This document shows positions 48,117 to 57,616 of a stretch of DNA of 64,000 bases, in pieces; position 1 is the first letter of the stretch; each line of letters begins with the position of its first letter. The DNA is taken from the NCBI GenBank assembly GCA_030803735.1, contig JAURUC010000001.1, positions 1,683,501 through 1,747,500 on the forward strand, written 5' to 3'. Source of the DNA: Actinopolyspora lacussalsi (GTDB lineage: Bacteria; Actinomycetota; Actinomycetes; Mycobacteriales; Pseudonocardiaceae). The notes below the pieces were generated by a model that was not told the origin of the DNA, did not search any database, and worked only from the letters and a program-made list of their open reading frames with translations. The position numbers and the translations under genes are program-made.

Positions 48117-49223
48117 GTGAGCGGCAACAGCAATCTGCAGGCACTCAGCGACGCCGGCGTGGCCATCTGGCTGGACGACCTGTCCAGGCAGCGGATCAAC
48201 TCGGGCAATCTGGCCGAGCTGATCGATAACAAGAACCTGGTGGGGGTCACAAGCAACCCCACGATCTTCGCGAGCGCGCTGTCCAACGCGGCGGACTACA
48301 ACGACCAGGTACGTGAACTCGCCGGTCGGGGTGCCGGGGTGGAAGAGGCCGTCCGCGAGTTGATGACCAAGGACATCCGCGACGCGGCGGACGTCTTCCG
48401 CGAGGTGCACACCGCCACCGGTGGTGAGGACGGCCGCATCTCGCTGGAGGTCGACCCGAGGCTGGCCCACGACACCGAGAGCACGGTCAAGGAGGCCCTG
48501 GAACTGGCCAAGGCGGTGGACCGCCCCAACCTGTTCGTCAAGATCCCGGCCACGGTGGAGGGACTGCCCGCGATCACGCGCACGCTGGCGGAGGGCATCA
48601 GCGTCAACGTCACGCTGATCTTCTCGGTGCAGCGCTACCGCGAGGTCATGGACGCCTTCATCACCGGCCTGGAGCGGGCCAGGGAGAACGGGCACGACAT
48701 CAGCCAGATCTTCTCGGTCGCCTCGTTCTTCGTCTCCCGCGTGGACTCGGAGATCGACAAGCGACTGAAGCAACTGGACGGACCGGAGCACCTGTACGGC
48801 AAGGCGGCCATCGCCAACGCCCGGCTGGCCTACGCGGCCTATGAGGAGGTCTTCACCGGCCAGCGCTGGCAGGCCCTCGAACAGGTCGGAGCACACCGGC
48901 AACGACCGCTGTGGGCCTCGACCGGTGTCAAGGAGCCCGCCTACTCCGACACCCGCTACGTCGACGAACTGGTGGCACCGAACACGGTCAACACCATGCC
49001 GGAGTCCACCCTGGAAGCGGTCGCCGACCACGGCAACGTCCTGGGCGACACGGTCAGCGGCACCGCCGGGGCCTCGCAGCAGGTGTTCGACTCGCTGTCC
49101 GAGATCGGCATCGACCTCGACGACGTCTACACCGTGCTGGAGCGGGAAGGCGTGGAGAAGTTCGAGAAGTCCTGGGACGAGTTGCTGCGGACGGTTTCGC
49201 AGCAGCTCGAACAGGCTCGGTAA
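48117..49223 (+). CDS. tal: Transaldolase
   Basis: A 368-residue aldolase of the actinobacterial transaldolase type. The Schiff-base Lys is in [26 protein letters not shown] is the N-terminal motif, and [17 protein letters not shown] is the second. The GTG at 48117 has GGAGG six bases upstream, ahead of a TAG, so initiation is clear. It moves dihydroxyacetone units between sugar phosphates in the pathway with transketolase. Confidence 0.96.
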   Translation: MSGNSNLQALSDAGVAIWLDDLSRQRINSGNLAELIDNKNLVGVTSNPTIFASALSNAADYNDQVRELAGRGAGVEEAVRELMTKDIRDAADVFREVHTATGGEDGRISLEVDPRLAHDTESTVKEALELAKAVDRPNLFVKIPATVEGLPAITRTLAEGISVNVTLIFSVQRYREVMDAFITGLERARENGHDISQIFSVASFFVSRVDSEIDKRLKQLDGPEHLYGKAAIANARLAYAAYEEVFTGQRWQALEQVGAHRQRPLWASTGVKEPAYSDTRYVDELVAPNTVNTMPESTLEAVADHGNVLGDTVSGTAGASQQVFDSLSEIGIDLDDVYTVLEREGVEKFEKSWDELLRTVSQQLEQAR

Positions 49224-49231
49224 CGGTGCCT

Positions 49232-49265
49232 CACCCGTGTGGGGAGCACTCCCCGCACGGGTGAA
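49232..49265 (+). terminator. Long hairpin between tal and pgi
   Basis: TCACCCGTGTGGGGAG and CTCCCCGCACGGGTGA pair over 16 positions with one wobble, followed by AAAACC. It begins nine bases after the tal stop and divides the operon; pgi starts 215 bases later, so pgi-zwf-opcA-pgl may have their own promoter. Confidence 0.7.
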
Positions 49266-49480
49266 AACCACGCGAACGCAGGCGGCCGCCCGGTCGGATC
49301 GAGGAATCCTGACGAGTGGGTGTTCGGCACGGACGACCGGCCGGAACACGGCGGTGGTACCGGGAAGTCCTCCCGGACCACGCCCTCGCTCGTGAAAGGG
49401 CCTCGCGAACCGGCGGCCGCCTGTAAACGTGTGCACCATCCGTCTCGTCGTGTGTTGACGATCGAACGCGAAGGAACCAT

Positions 49481-51106
49481 ATGACGACTGAAACCTCAGC
49501 CGAGATCGCCGATCCTTCGCTGGCACGGGAGGCCGAGCCCCTGGTCCAGCGGCTGGTCAACGACCGTGCCGCGAGCGAACTCGCCGCGCAGGATCCGACG
49601 CTGTGGGGTCCGGAGGCCGAGTCGGAGGCATCGATCCGGCTGTCGTGGACCACCCTGCACGAAACCTCGCGCGGTCTGGTCGCCGAGATCGACGCACTGC
49701 GCGCCGAGCTCTACGAGGAAGGGCTGACCCGGGTCGTGCTGGCGGGCATGGGCGGCTCCTCGCTGGCTCCGGAGGTGATCACGGCCACGGCCGGTACCGC
49801 GCTGGTCGTGCTGGACACCACCGATCCGGCCCAGGTGCGTGACGCCCTGGAGGGCGAGCTGGAGCGCACCGTGGTGGTGGTCTCCTCCAAGTCCGGCACC
49901 ACTGTGGAGACCGACAGCCACCGGCGCATCTTCGAGCGGGCGTTCTCCGAGGAGGGCATCGACCCCGCACGGCGCATGATCGTGGTCACCGACCCCGACT
50001 CCCCGCTGCAGACCACCGGGGAGGAGTCCGGCTACCGCAAGGTGTTCACCGCGGACCCGAACGTGGGCGGACGCTACTCGGCGCTGAGCGCCTTCGGCCT
50101 GGTGCCCGCCGGGCTGGCGGGTGCCGACATCGCCGGGCTGCTGGACGACGCCGAATCGATCTTCCCCTCGGTGAGTGCCGACGACGAGTCGAACCCCGCG
50201 ATCCGGCTGGCCGCCGCGCTGTCGGCCGCCCACGGCTCGGGGTCGGAAAAGGTGGTACTCGCCGACAGCGGCTCCGGCATAGTGGGCTTCGCCGACTGGG
50301 TCGAACAGCTGATCGCCGAGTCCACCGGCAAGTCCGGGATCGGACTGCTTCCCGTGCCGGTGGAGAACGTGGAAGCGCCCGGTTTCGCCACGGCGGGCGG
50401 CGACGCCACACCGGTGACCATCGGCCCCGCGGCCGGTGCCGCGGCGGTGGGCACGCACGGCTCGCTGGGTGGCCTGATGCTGCTGTGGGAGTTCGCCACG
50501 GCACTGGCGGGCAGGCTGCTCGGTATCAATCCGTTCGACCAGCCCGACGTCGAGGCCGCCAAGCAGGCGACACGCGGCCTGCTGGACGGTCCGGCGGGAG
50601 GCCCGGCGGCGACGCCGGCCGCCGTGGACGGGGACATCGAGATCCACGCGGCGGGTGAGTGGCTCTCCCCCGGTGTCGGCACCGTGGCCGAGGCGCTGCG
50701 GGCGCTGGTCAACGCGGCTCCCGCGAACGGCTACCTCGCGGTACAGGCCTACCTCGATCGGCTCGACGACGCCTCGATCAGCGTGCTTCGTCCCGAACTG
50801 GCTCGCCGCAGCGGGCTGCAGACGACTTTCGGGTGGGGTCCCCGCTTCCTGCACTCCACCGGCCAGTACCACAAGGGCGGTCACCAGAACGGGGTGTTTT
50901 TGCAGGTGACCGGCGCGGTCGATGAGGACATGGAGGTTCCGGGACGTCCGTACACCCTCTCGGGGCTGCAACGTGCCCAGGCCCTCGGGGACGGCCAGGT
51001 TCTCGCGCAGCGGAACCGGCCGGTGCTCCGGCTGCACCTCACGGACCGGACCACCGGACTGGTGGAGCTGGTCAAAGCGGTGCAGGATCTGCGTACGGCG
51101 AGCTGA
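49481..51106 (+). CDS. pgi: Glucose-6-phosphate isomerase
   Basis: A 541-residue isomerase of the form found in actinobacterial pentose-phosphate operons. It shows LAGMGGSSLAPEVI, SSKSGTTVETDSHRR (SIS-type phosphate loop) and HKGGHQNGVFLQVTG near the end. It joins the operon to glycolysis by interconverting glucose-6-P and fructose-6-P. ATG 49481 has AAGGA five bases upstream. Confidence 0.94.
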   Translation: MTTETSAEIADPSLAREAEPLVQRLVNDRAASELAAQDPTLWGPEAESEASIRLSWTTLHETSRGLVAEIDALRAELYEEGLTRVVLAGMGGSSLAPEVITATAGTALVVLDTTDPAQVRDALEGELERTVVVVSSKSGTTVETDSHRRIFERAFSEEGIDPARRMIVVTDPDSPLQTTGEESGYRKVFTADPNVGGRYSALSAFGLVPAGLAGADIAGLLDDAESIFPSVSADDESNPAIRLAAALSAAHGSGSEKVVLADSGSGIVGFADWVEQLIAESTGKSGIGLLPVPVENVEAPGFATAGGDATPVTIGPAAGAAAVGTHGSLGGLMLLWEFATALAGRLLGINPFDQPDVEAAKQATRGLLDGPAGGPAATPAAVDGDIEIHAAGEWLSPGVGTVAEALRALVNAAPANGYLAVQAYLDRLDDASISVLRPELARRSGLQTTFGWGPRFLHSTGQYHKGGHQNGVFLQVTGAVDEDMEVPGRPYTLSGLQRAQALGDGQVLAQRNRPVLRLHLTDRTTGLVELVKAVQDLRTAS

Positions 51107-51133
51107 GGCGCGAGCGGCAGGAAAGGAAAACAC

Positions 51134-52659
<1,526 letters not shown>

Positions 52660-52663
<4 letters not shown>

Positions 52664-53628
52664 TCGTCGATCTGCCCTCCACCACCACTTCGCAGGTCAA
52701 CAAGAAAATGGTCGAGCTGCGCGAGTCCGGTGGTGCCGTCGCGCTCGGCAGAGTGCTGACGCTGGTAATCGTCACCGGGGACGGGACCGAGACCGAAGAG
52801 GCGATCCAGGCGGCCAACGAGGCCAGTCGGGAGCATCCGGCGCGGGTGATCGTGGTCGCCAGGGGTGCCAGGCAGGCCGCGGCCCGGCTGGACGCCCAGA
52901 TCCGCATCGGTGGCGACGCCGGGGCCTCGGAAGTGGTGGTGCTGCGGCTGTACGGCCCGCTGGCCGAGGAGGGTGCGGGCTCCGTCGTGCCGCTGCTGCT
53001 GCCGGACGCCCCGGTAGTGGTGTGGTGGCCCAACGACGCCCCCGAGTTCCCGGCCAAGGACCCGATCGGGGAACTGGCGCATCGGCGGATCACCGACGCC
53101 GCCGCCGAGCCGGACCCGATCGAGGCGCTGCGCACCAGGGTGCGCTCCTACGTGGACGGCGACACCGATCTGGCTTGGACCCGGCTCACCTCGTGGCGTG
53201 CCCTGCTGGCTGCCTCGCTGGACCTGCCGCCGTTCGAACCGATCGAGGGAGCGGTCGTAAGCGGCGAGTCCGACTCGCCCTCGACGGATCTGCTGGCGGG
53301 CTGGCTGGCGGCCAGCCTCGGTATCCCGGTGCGCAGGGAGGTCCACCGGGGTCCGGGCATCGTCTCCGCGGTGCTGGAACGCCCGAGTGGGAACGTGGAG
53401 GTGGTTCGACCCGACGGCAAGGTCGGCTACCTCACCCAACCCGGCCAGCAGGACCGCAGGGTGACGCTGCACCGCAGAGCGGTACGCGACTGCCTGGCCG
53501 AGGAGCTGCGCAGACTCGGCCCGGACGAGATCTACGAGAGCACGTTACGGGGCCTCTCGAACGTGGTGCGGGGCGAGGGCTCCGAGAACGAGGAACAGGC
53601 GGAACCGGTCTCGGCGGGACAGCAGTGA
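52660..53628 (+). CDS. opcA: Glucose-6-phosphate dehydrogenase assembly protein OpcA
   Basis: A 322-residue protein that assists tetramer assembly and activity of G6PDH. MIVDLPSTTTSQVNKKM at the start, VARGARQAAARLDAQIRIG and VVWWPNDAPEFPA are family marks. The GTG at 52660 overlaps the zwf stop, ensuring balanced synthesis of the two partners. Confidence 0.95.
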
Positions 53629-54392
53629 TGAGCGACAACGAGATGATCGTGCACCCGGACGCGGAGGTGCTCGCGGAGGCGACGGCCGCCAGGCTGCTCA
53701 CCAGCATCGTGGACGCCCAGGCGGCCCGCGGTGTCGCCTCGGTGGTGCTGACCGGCGGGCGCACCGGAATCGGCGTGCTGGAACGGGTGCGGGACTCGAC
53801 CGCCCGCTCGGCCGTGGACTGGTCCGCGGTGAACCTGTTCTGGGGTGACGAGCGGTTCCTGACCGACGGCGACGGCGAGCGCAACGAGACCCAGGCGCGT
53901 GCGGCACTGCTGGATCACGTGCCGCTCGACCCGCGGCGGGTACACCCGATGGCCCCGTCCGACGGCCGGTTCGGCGCGGACGCCGAGTCGGCGGCGGACC
54001 ACTACGCCGAGGTGCTGCGCACCCTGGCGGGTACGGATTCGGACACTGGGGTCCCCCGGTTCGACGTGCTGCTGTTGGGTGTCGGCGAGGAGGGGCACAC
54101 CGCCTCGCTGTTCCCCGACACGCCCTACGTGCGCGAACGCGAGCGCACCGCGGTGGCTGTTCGGGACTGCCCGAAGCCACCGCCGACGCGGATCTCACTG
54201 ACCCTGCCCGCGATCGCGTCCGCCTCCGAGGTGTGGCTGATGACCACGGGAGCGGGCAAGGCCGAGGCGGTGTCACGGGCACTGACCGGGGCCGATCCGG
54301 TCGACATCCCGGCGGCGGGTGCCCGGGGACGGGACCGGACGCTGTGGTTGTTGGACCGCGAAGCGGCCAAGGACTCCACTCTCGGCGGCTGA
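53628..54392 (+). CDS. pgl: 6-phosphogluconolactonase
   Basis: A 254-residue lactonase of the DevB type that opens 6-phosphogluconolactone. VVLTGGRTGIGVLERV, NLFWGDERFL, DVLLLGVGEEGHTASLFP and GAGKAEAVSRAL are typical. ATG 53628 shares one base with the opcA stop (TGATG); the GTG just before it is an alternative. Last gene of the operon. Confidence 0.95.
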   Translation: MSDNEMIVHPDAEVLAEATAARLLTSIVDAQAARGVASVVLTGGRTGIGVLERVRDSTARSAVDWSAVNLFWGDERFLTDGDGERNETQARAALLDHVPLDPRRVHPMAPSDGRFGADAESAADHYAEVLRTLAGTDSDTGVPRFDVLLLGVGEEGHTASLFPDTPYVRERERTAVAVRDCPKPPPTRISLTLPAIASASEVWLMTTGAGKAEAVSRALTGADPVDIPAAGARGRDRTLWLLDREAAKDSTLGG

Positions 54393-54447
54393 GAGCGCGT
54401 GACGAGAGCTCGCCCCGCGGGCTCCGTCGTGGCTTTCGAGTACGCGT

Positions 54448-54474
54448 CGCCGCCCCGGTACCGCCGGGGCGGCG
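54448..54474. terminator. Bidirectional terminator after pgl
   Basis: CGCCGCCCCGG and CCGGGGCGGCG form an 11-bp perfect stem with loop TACCG between convergent pgl and the VOC protein gene. Confidence 0.75.
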
Positions 54475-54511
54475 CCCGCCGGGACAGCGGCCGAGCACTG
54501 TCGTAGTCGAA

Positions 54512-54913
54512 TCACGCCCCGCGTTCGGTGAGCCCGTAGAGCGTTCCCTCCGGATCGGCGAACTGCGCCCAGCGGGTTCTGCCTTCGGGATCCCACGGCG
54601 CCGTGCGCGGTTCGACCGGGAACCGCACTCCCCTGGCACGCAACTCGTCGAAGGTGGCGTCGAGGTCGTCGCAGTCGAACCAGACGTGGCTGAGCTCGCC
54701 CAACCGCTGCAACACGAGATCACGCACCCGCGGGTCCCCCTCGGCGAGCACCAGGTAGGTCTCGGCACCCGGCACGCTCACCTCGATCCAACGGTGACCG
54801 TCCCCGTAGGGCACATCGGTCCTGAGCTCGAACCCCAGCTTATGGGTGCAGAAATCGAGCACGGTCTGCTGGTCGGTCACGTAGAGCACCACGAACTTGG
54901 GATTCGTGATCAT
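54512..54913 (-). CDS. VOC family (glyoxalase/bleomycin-resistance fold) protein
   Basis: A 133-residue protein with two beta-alpha-beta-beta-beta units: NPKFVVLYVTDQQTVLDF, then LGFELRTDVPYGDGHRW, and later WFDCDDLDATFDELRARG, FADPEGTLYGLTE. Metal ligand positions (H, E) of the fold are present in part. Substrate unknown. The start is the ATG at 54913. Confidence 0.88.
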   Translation of the reverse strand: MITNPKFVVLYVTDQQTVLDFCTHKLGFELRTDVPYGDGHRWIEVSVPGAETYLVLAEGDPRVRDLVLQRLGELSHVWFDCDDLDATFDELRARGVRFPVEPRTAPWDPEGRTRWAQFADPEGTLYGLTERGA

Positions 54914-55078
54914 CGGACACCTCGCGTCCCACCGGCGATGTCGAGGGCCCGGACTCACGGAACCGGTTTCGGTCGAGCCTCGGCTCCCGAACGGCCTTGA
55001 TACGGCCCCCTCGAATCACGGTACGAGTTTTCCCCGAGATCACCAGTCGGTGCGGGCAGCCGGAGCGACCGCTCCGAT

Positions 55079-55121
55079 GTCGGGGCTCCCGGGGCGAGAG
55101 CCCCGCGAGGGGTCCGCCGAC
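55079..55121 (-). repeat. Dispersed hairpin repeat family B, copy 5
   Basis: On the minus strand GGCGGACCCCTCGCGG, then GGCTCTCGCCCCGGGAGC and CCCGAC. GGGGCTC (55082-55088) pairs with GAGCCCC (55098-55104). Lies between the VOC gene start and the rraA stop. Confidence 0.65.
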
Positions 55122-55156
55122 CGAACAACGTCGAGGACCGAACCGCGCGAACCCGG

Positions 55157-55633
55157 TCAATCCAGCGGGGTCCGGCTGACCACCACCCCGTCGTGGTCGC
55201 TGAGCAGGTACTCGCCGGGGACGAAGTCGATCCCGCCGAACTCGACGACGACGTCGGACTCACCGGTGCCGGACTTGGAGCTCTTGCGCGGGTTGGTCCC
55301 CAGCGCCTTGACCCCGAACTCCATCCCGTCGATCACGGCGGAGTCCCGGATCGCGCCGTTGACGACGAGCCCGTTCCAGCCGTTGGAACGCCCCAGTTCG
55401 GCGATCAGGTCACCGACCAGCGCGGTGTGCACCGAACCCGCTCCGTCGATCACCAGCACCCCGCCCTCACCGGGCTCCGAGAGAATCCTCTTGAGCAGCG
55501 CGTTGTCCTGGAAGCACCGCACCGTGCGAATCGGCCCGGAGAACACCTCGCGGTTTCCGAACCCGCGTAGCTGCAGGTCGCAGCTGCGCACCTCGTCGCC
55601 GTCGCGGTCGGCCAGATCAGCGGTAGTGATCAT
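55157..55633 (-). CDS. rraA: RraA family protein (ribonuclease E activity regulator / HMG aldolase fold)
   Basis: A 158-residue protein: [19 protein letters not shown], then [39 protein letters not shown] and the carboxylate loop [18 protein letters not shown]. RraA inhibits RNase E in E. coli; many homologues instead act as 4-hydroxy-4-methyl-2-oxoglutarate aldolases, and the Arg-Asp pair seen here fits either. ATG 55633 has AAGGAG five bases upstream. Confidence 0.92.
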   Translation of the reverse strand: MITTADLADRDGDEVRSCDLQLRGFGNREVFSGPIRTVRCFQDNALLKRILSEPGEGGVLVIDGAGSVHTALVGDLIAELGRSNGWNGLVVNGAIRDSAVIDGMEFGVKALGTNPRKSSKSGTGESDVVVEFGGIDFVPGEYLLSDHDGVVVSRTPLD

Positions 55634-55685
55634 TTCCACTCCTTTCGTTGAAAAATTTGCAGGGGACTCGCCCGGATGGTCACCT

Positions 55686-55789
55686 GGCGGAACCTCTCGC
55701 ACGGCTCTCGCTCCGGGAGGCCCGACATCGAGTAAGCACCTACGCCACGTCGGGCCTTCCTCGCGAGAGCCGCACGGGAGAACCCGCGG
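55686..55789. repeat. Repeat family B, inverted double copy (copies 6 and 7)
   Basis: Two 41-base arms face each other: GGCGGAACCTCTCGC...GGGAGGCCCGAC (55686-55726) and, on the minus strand, ending GGAAGGCCCGAC (55749-55789). The shared core is CGGCTCTCGC. The spacer holds GTAAGCACCTACGCC, whose complement GGCGTAGGTGCTTAC matches the loop at 3544-3632. The whole can fold as one long hairpin upstream of rraA. Confidence 0.7.
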
Positions 55790-55835
55790 CGGTGCCGATT
55801 CCGAGGTGGTGGGTGTTCGACCCACGTCGATGGCG

Positions 55836-55863
55836 CGGCGATTTCGCGAGAAATTGACGCCGG
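55836..55863 (+). repeat. Dispersed palindromic repeat family A, copy 3
   Basis: CGGCGATTTCGCGAGAAAT then TGACGCCGG. It abuts the 3' end of the phosphopantetheinyl transferase gene (stop at 55868-55870). Upstream sequence GGTGGTGGGTGTTCGACCC resembles GGTGGTGGGAGTGCGGCCC beside copy 1, so the repeat unit may be longer than its core. Confidence 0.7.
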
Positions 55864-55867
55864 CGGG

Positions 55868-56515
55868 TCAGCCGGAGAAGACGGTCACGGCAGTGATCAC
55901 CAGGCCCGATTCGAAGCGGAACCGGCCGGAGAACCCGGTGAGCTCGCCCACCGAGCTCGGCGCGGGTGCTTCGATCAGCTCGGCGCGGAACTCGCCCGAG
56001 GGATCGATCCGCACGAAGGCGTCCTCGAAGCCCAGCCAGCGGCCGGTCAACGGGAACCACGCCTTGTAGACGCTCTCCTTCGCGCTGAACAGCAACCGGT
56101 CCCAGTTGGTCCCGGCAGGCAGCCCGGCCAGCAACTCGCGTTCCCGCTCCACGGTGACCTGCCCGAGCACGCCGTCGGGCAGCGCCTCGTCGGTCTCCGC
56201 GTCGATGCCCAACGAGCACATCTCGGTGGCCGGTGCCACGGCGGCGGCACAGTAGTCCTTGCAGTGCGTGATGCTGCCGACCACGCCCCGCGGCCACAGC
56301 GGTTCGCGCCGCTCACCACTGTGCACCGCGAAGTCGGGGTGCCCGAGATCGCCGAGCGCACGCCGAGCGCAACTGCGGGCGAGGGTGAACTCGCGCCTGC
56401 GCTTCTCCACCGCCCTGGCGACGTACTGCTCCTCCCCCGGCAACAGTCGCGCGTGGGGGTCGTCGCCGAAGACCTCGGAGGAAGCGGCCGCTTCCGGCAG
56501 GATTCGTTCGATCAC
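55868..56515 (-). CDS. pptT: 4'-phosphopantetheinyl transferase (PptT-like, Sfp type)
   Basis: A 215-residue enzyme that loads phosphopantetheine onto acyl and peptidyl carrier proteins. LGIDAETDEALPDGVLGQ carries the metal-binding Asp and Glu, and WDRLLFSAKESVYKAWFPLT the catalytic Glu/Lys motif, followed by RWLGFEDAFV; all match the PptT/EntD group. GTG 56515 overlaps the metallophosphoesterase stop by four bases (GTGA). The tight pairing is the same as Rv2794c/Rv2795c in M. tuberculosis. Confidence 0.95.
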   Translation of the reverse strand: MIERILPEAAASSEVFGDDPHARLLPGEEQYVARAVEKRRREFTLARSCARRALGDLGHPDFAVHSGERREPLWPRGVVGSITHCKDYCAAAVAPATEMCSLGIDAETDEALPDGVLGQVTVERERELLAGLPAGTNWDRLLFSAKESVYKAWFPLTGRWLGFEDAFVRIDPSGEFRAELIEAPAPSSVGELTGFSGRFRFESGLVITAVTVFSG

Positions 56516-57381
56516 CGGTGGGCCCTCACCAGTTCCTCGAAGGTCCGCTCGGGCGCGGCGGGCAGGATGCTGTGCAACGGATCGCCCGGACCGCCGCGCC
56601 TGCGCCACTCCCGGGGATAACCGAGTGAGACCTCCTCGAAGGGGACACCGTCGATGCGGTCGGTCACCGGGATGTGCAGGTGGCCGTGTACCTCGGCCAC
56701 GGCCCGGAACCGCAGGTGCCAGTCGGCGGTGAGCTCGGTGCCGCACCAGATGCCGAACTGGGGGTAGTACAACCGCCTGGTGGGATCGCGGTGCAGCGGC
56801 CAGTGGGAGATCAACACCGTGGGCAGGTGCTCCGGGATGGCCTCCAGCCTCGGCAGGGTCTGCCTCACCCGCTCGTGGCACCACTCGGTGCGCGACTCGT
56901 ACGGATCGGGGTGCAGCATCACCTCGTCGGTGCAGACCACGTGAGTGTCGTAGGCGTGTGCCAGGGCCTGCTCGGCGTCGAACTCGGGTGCCCGGAAGCT
57001 GTAGTCGTAGAGCACGAACAACGGCGCGACCACCACCGAGCGCTGCTCGTCGCGCCACACCGGGTAGGGATCCTCCGGCGTGGTGACGTCGAGCTCCCGG
57101 CACATCCGCACCAGGTGGTCGTAGCGCTCCACTCCCCTGGCACGCACATCGTCACCGGGCGGAGTCCACAACTCGTGGTTGCCCGGCACCCAGATCACGC
57201 GGGAGAACCGTTCCCGCAGCTTGCCCAGCGCCCAGCCGATCGTTTCGGTCGTCTCGGCGACATCGCCCGCCACGATCAGCCAGTCCTCGTCGGTGTGAGG
57301 CCGAATCTCGTCCAGTACCGGGCGATTGTCGCGGTGCGATACGTGCAGATCGCTGGTCGCGAGTAACGACGGCGCCACCAT
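56512..57381 (-). CDS. Metallophosphoesterase, likely phosphopantetheinyl hydrolase (PptH-like)
   Basis: A 289-residue two-metal phosphoesterase: ATSDLHVSHRDNRPVLD, IVAGDVAETTETIGWAL, VPGNHELW, LISHWPL and VHGHLHIPVTDR give all five metallophosphatase blocks. In M. tuberculosis the equivalent gene (Rv2795c, PptH) removes phosphopantetheine from carrier proteins and opposes PptT. The same gene pair is kept here with overlapping ends, so a balanced on/off pair is likely. Confidence 0.9.
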   Translation of the reverse strand: MVAPSLLATSDLHVSHRDNRPVLDEIRPHTDEDWLIVAGDVAETTETIGWALGKLRERFSRVIWVPGNHELWTPPGDDVRARGVERYDHLVRMCRELDVTTPEDPYPVWRDEQRSVVVAPLFVLYDYSFRAPEFDAEQALAHAYDTHVVCTDEVMLHPDPYESRTEWCHERVRQTLPRLEAIPEHLPTVLISHWPLHRDPTRRLYYPQFGIWCGTELTADWHLRFRAVAEVHGHLHIPVTDRIDGVPFEEVSLGYPREWRRRGGPGDPLHSILPAAPERTFEELVRAHR

Positions 57382-57616
57382 GCGCCAGACCCTACCGGCC
57401 GGTCACCCCGCTGGGGAGGAGATGTGTCACACATCCGACGAGGGCGGGACGCCGCGGGCCCGGTTTCCACCGTTGGTGCCGCACCGGCCCGTCCGGTTCG
57501 GCACCCGCCCCGGCCCGCCGCACGGCACGGAGGCGGCGGAACCGGCGCCCGAACGGGTGCGGACACGCGGGGCGGTTCGAGTAGCCGCGCACCCGCCGGA
57601 CGCGCAGACTGAACGA

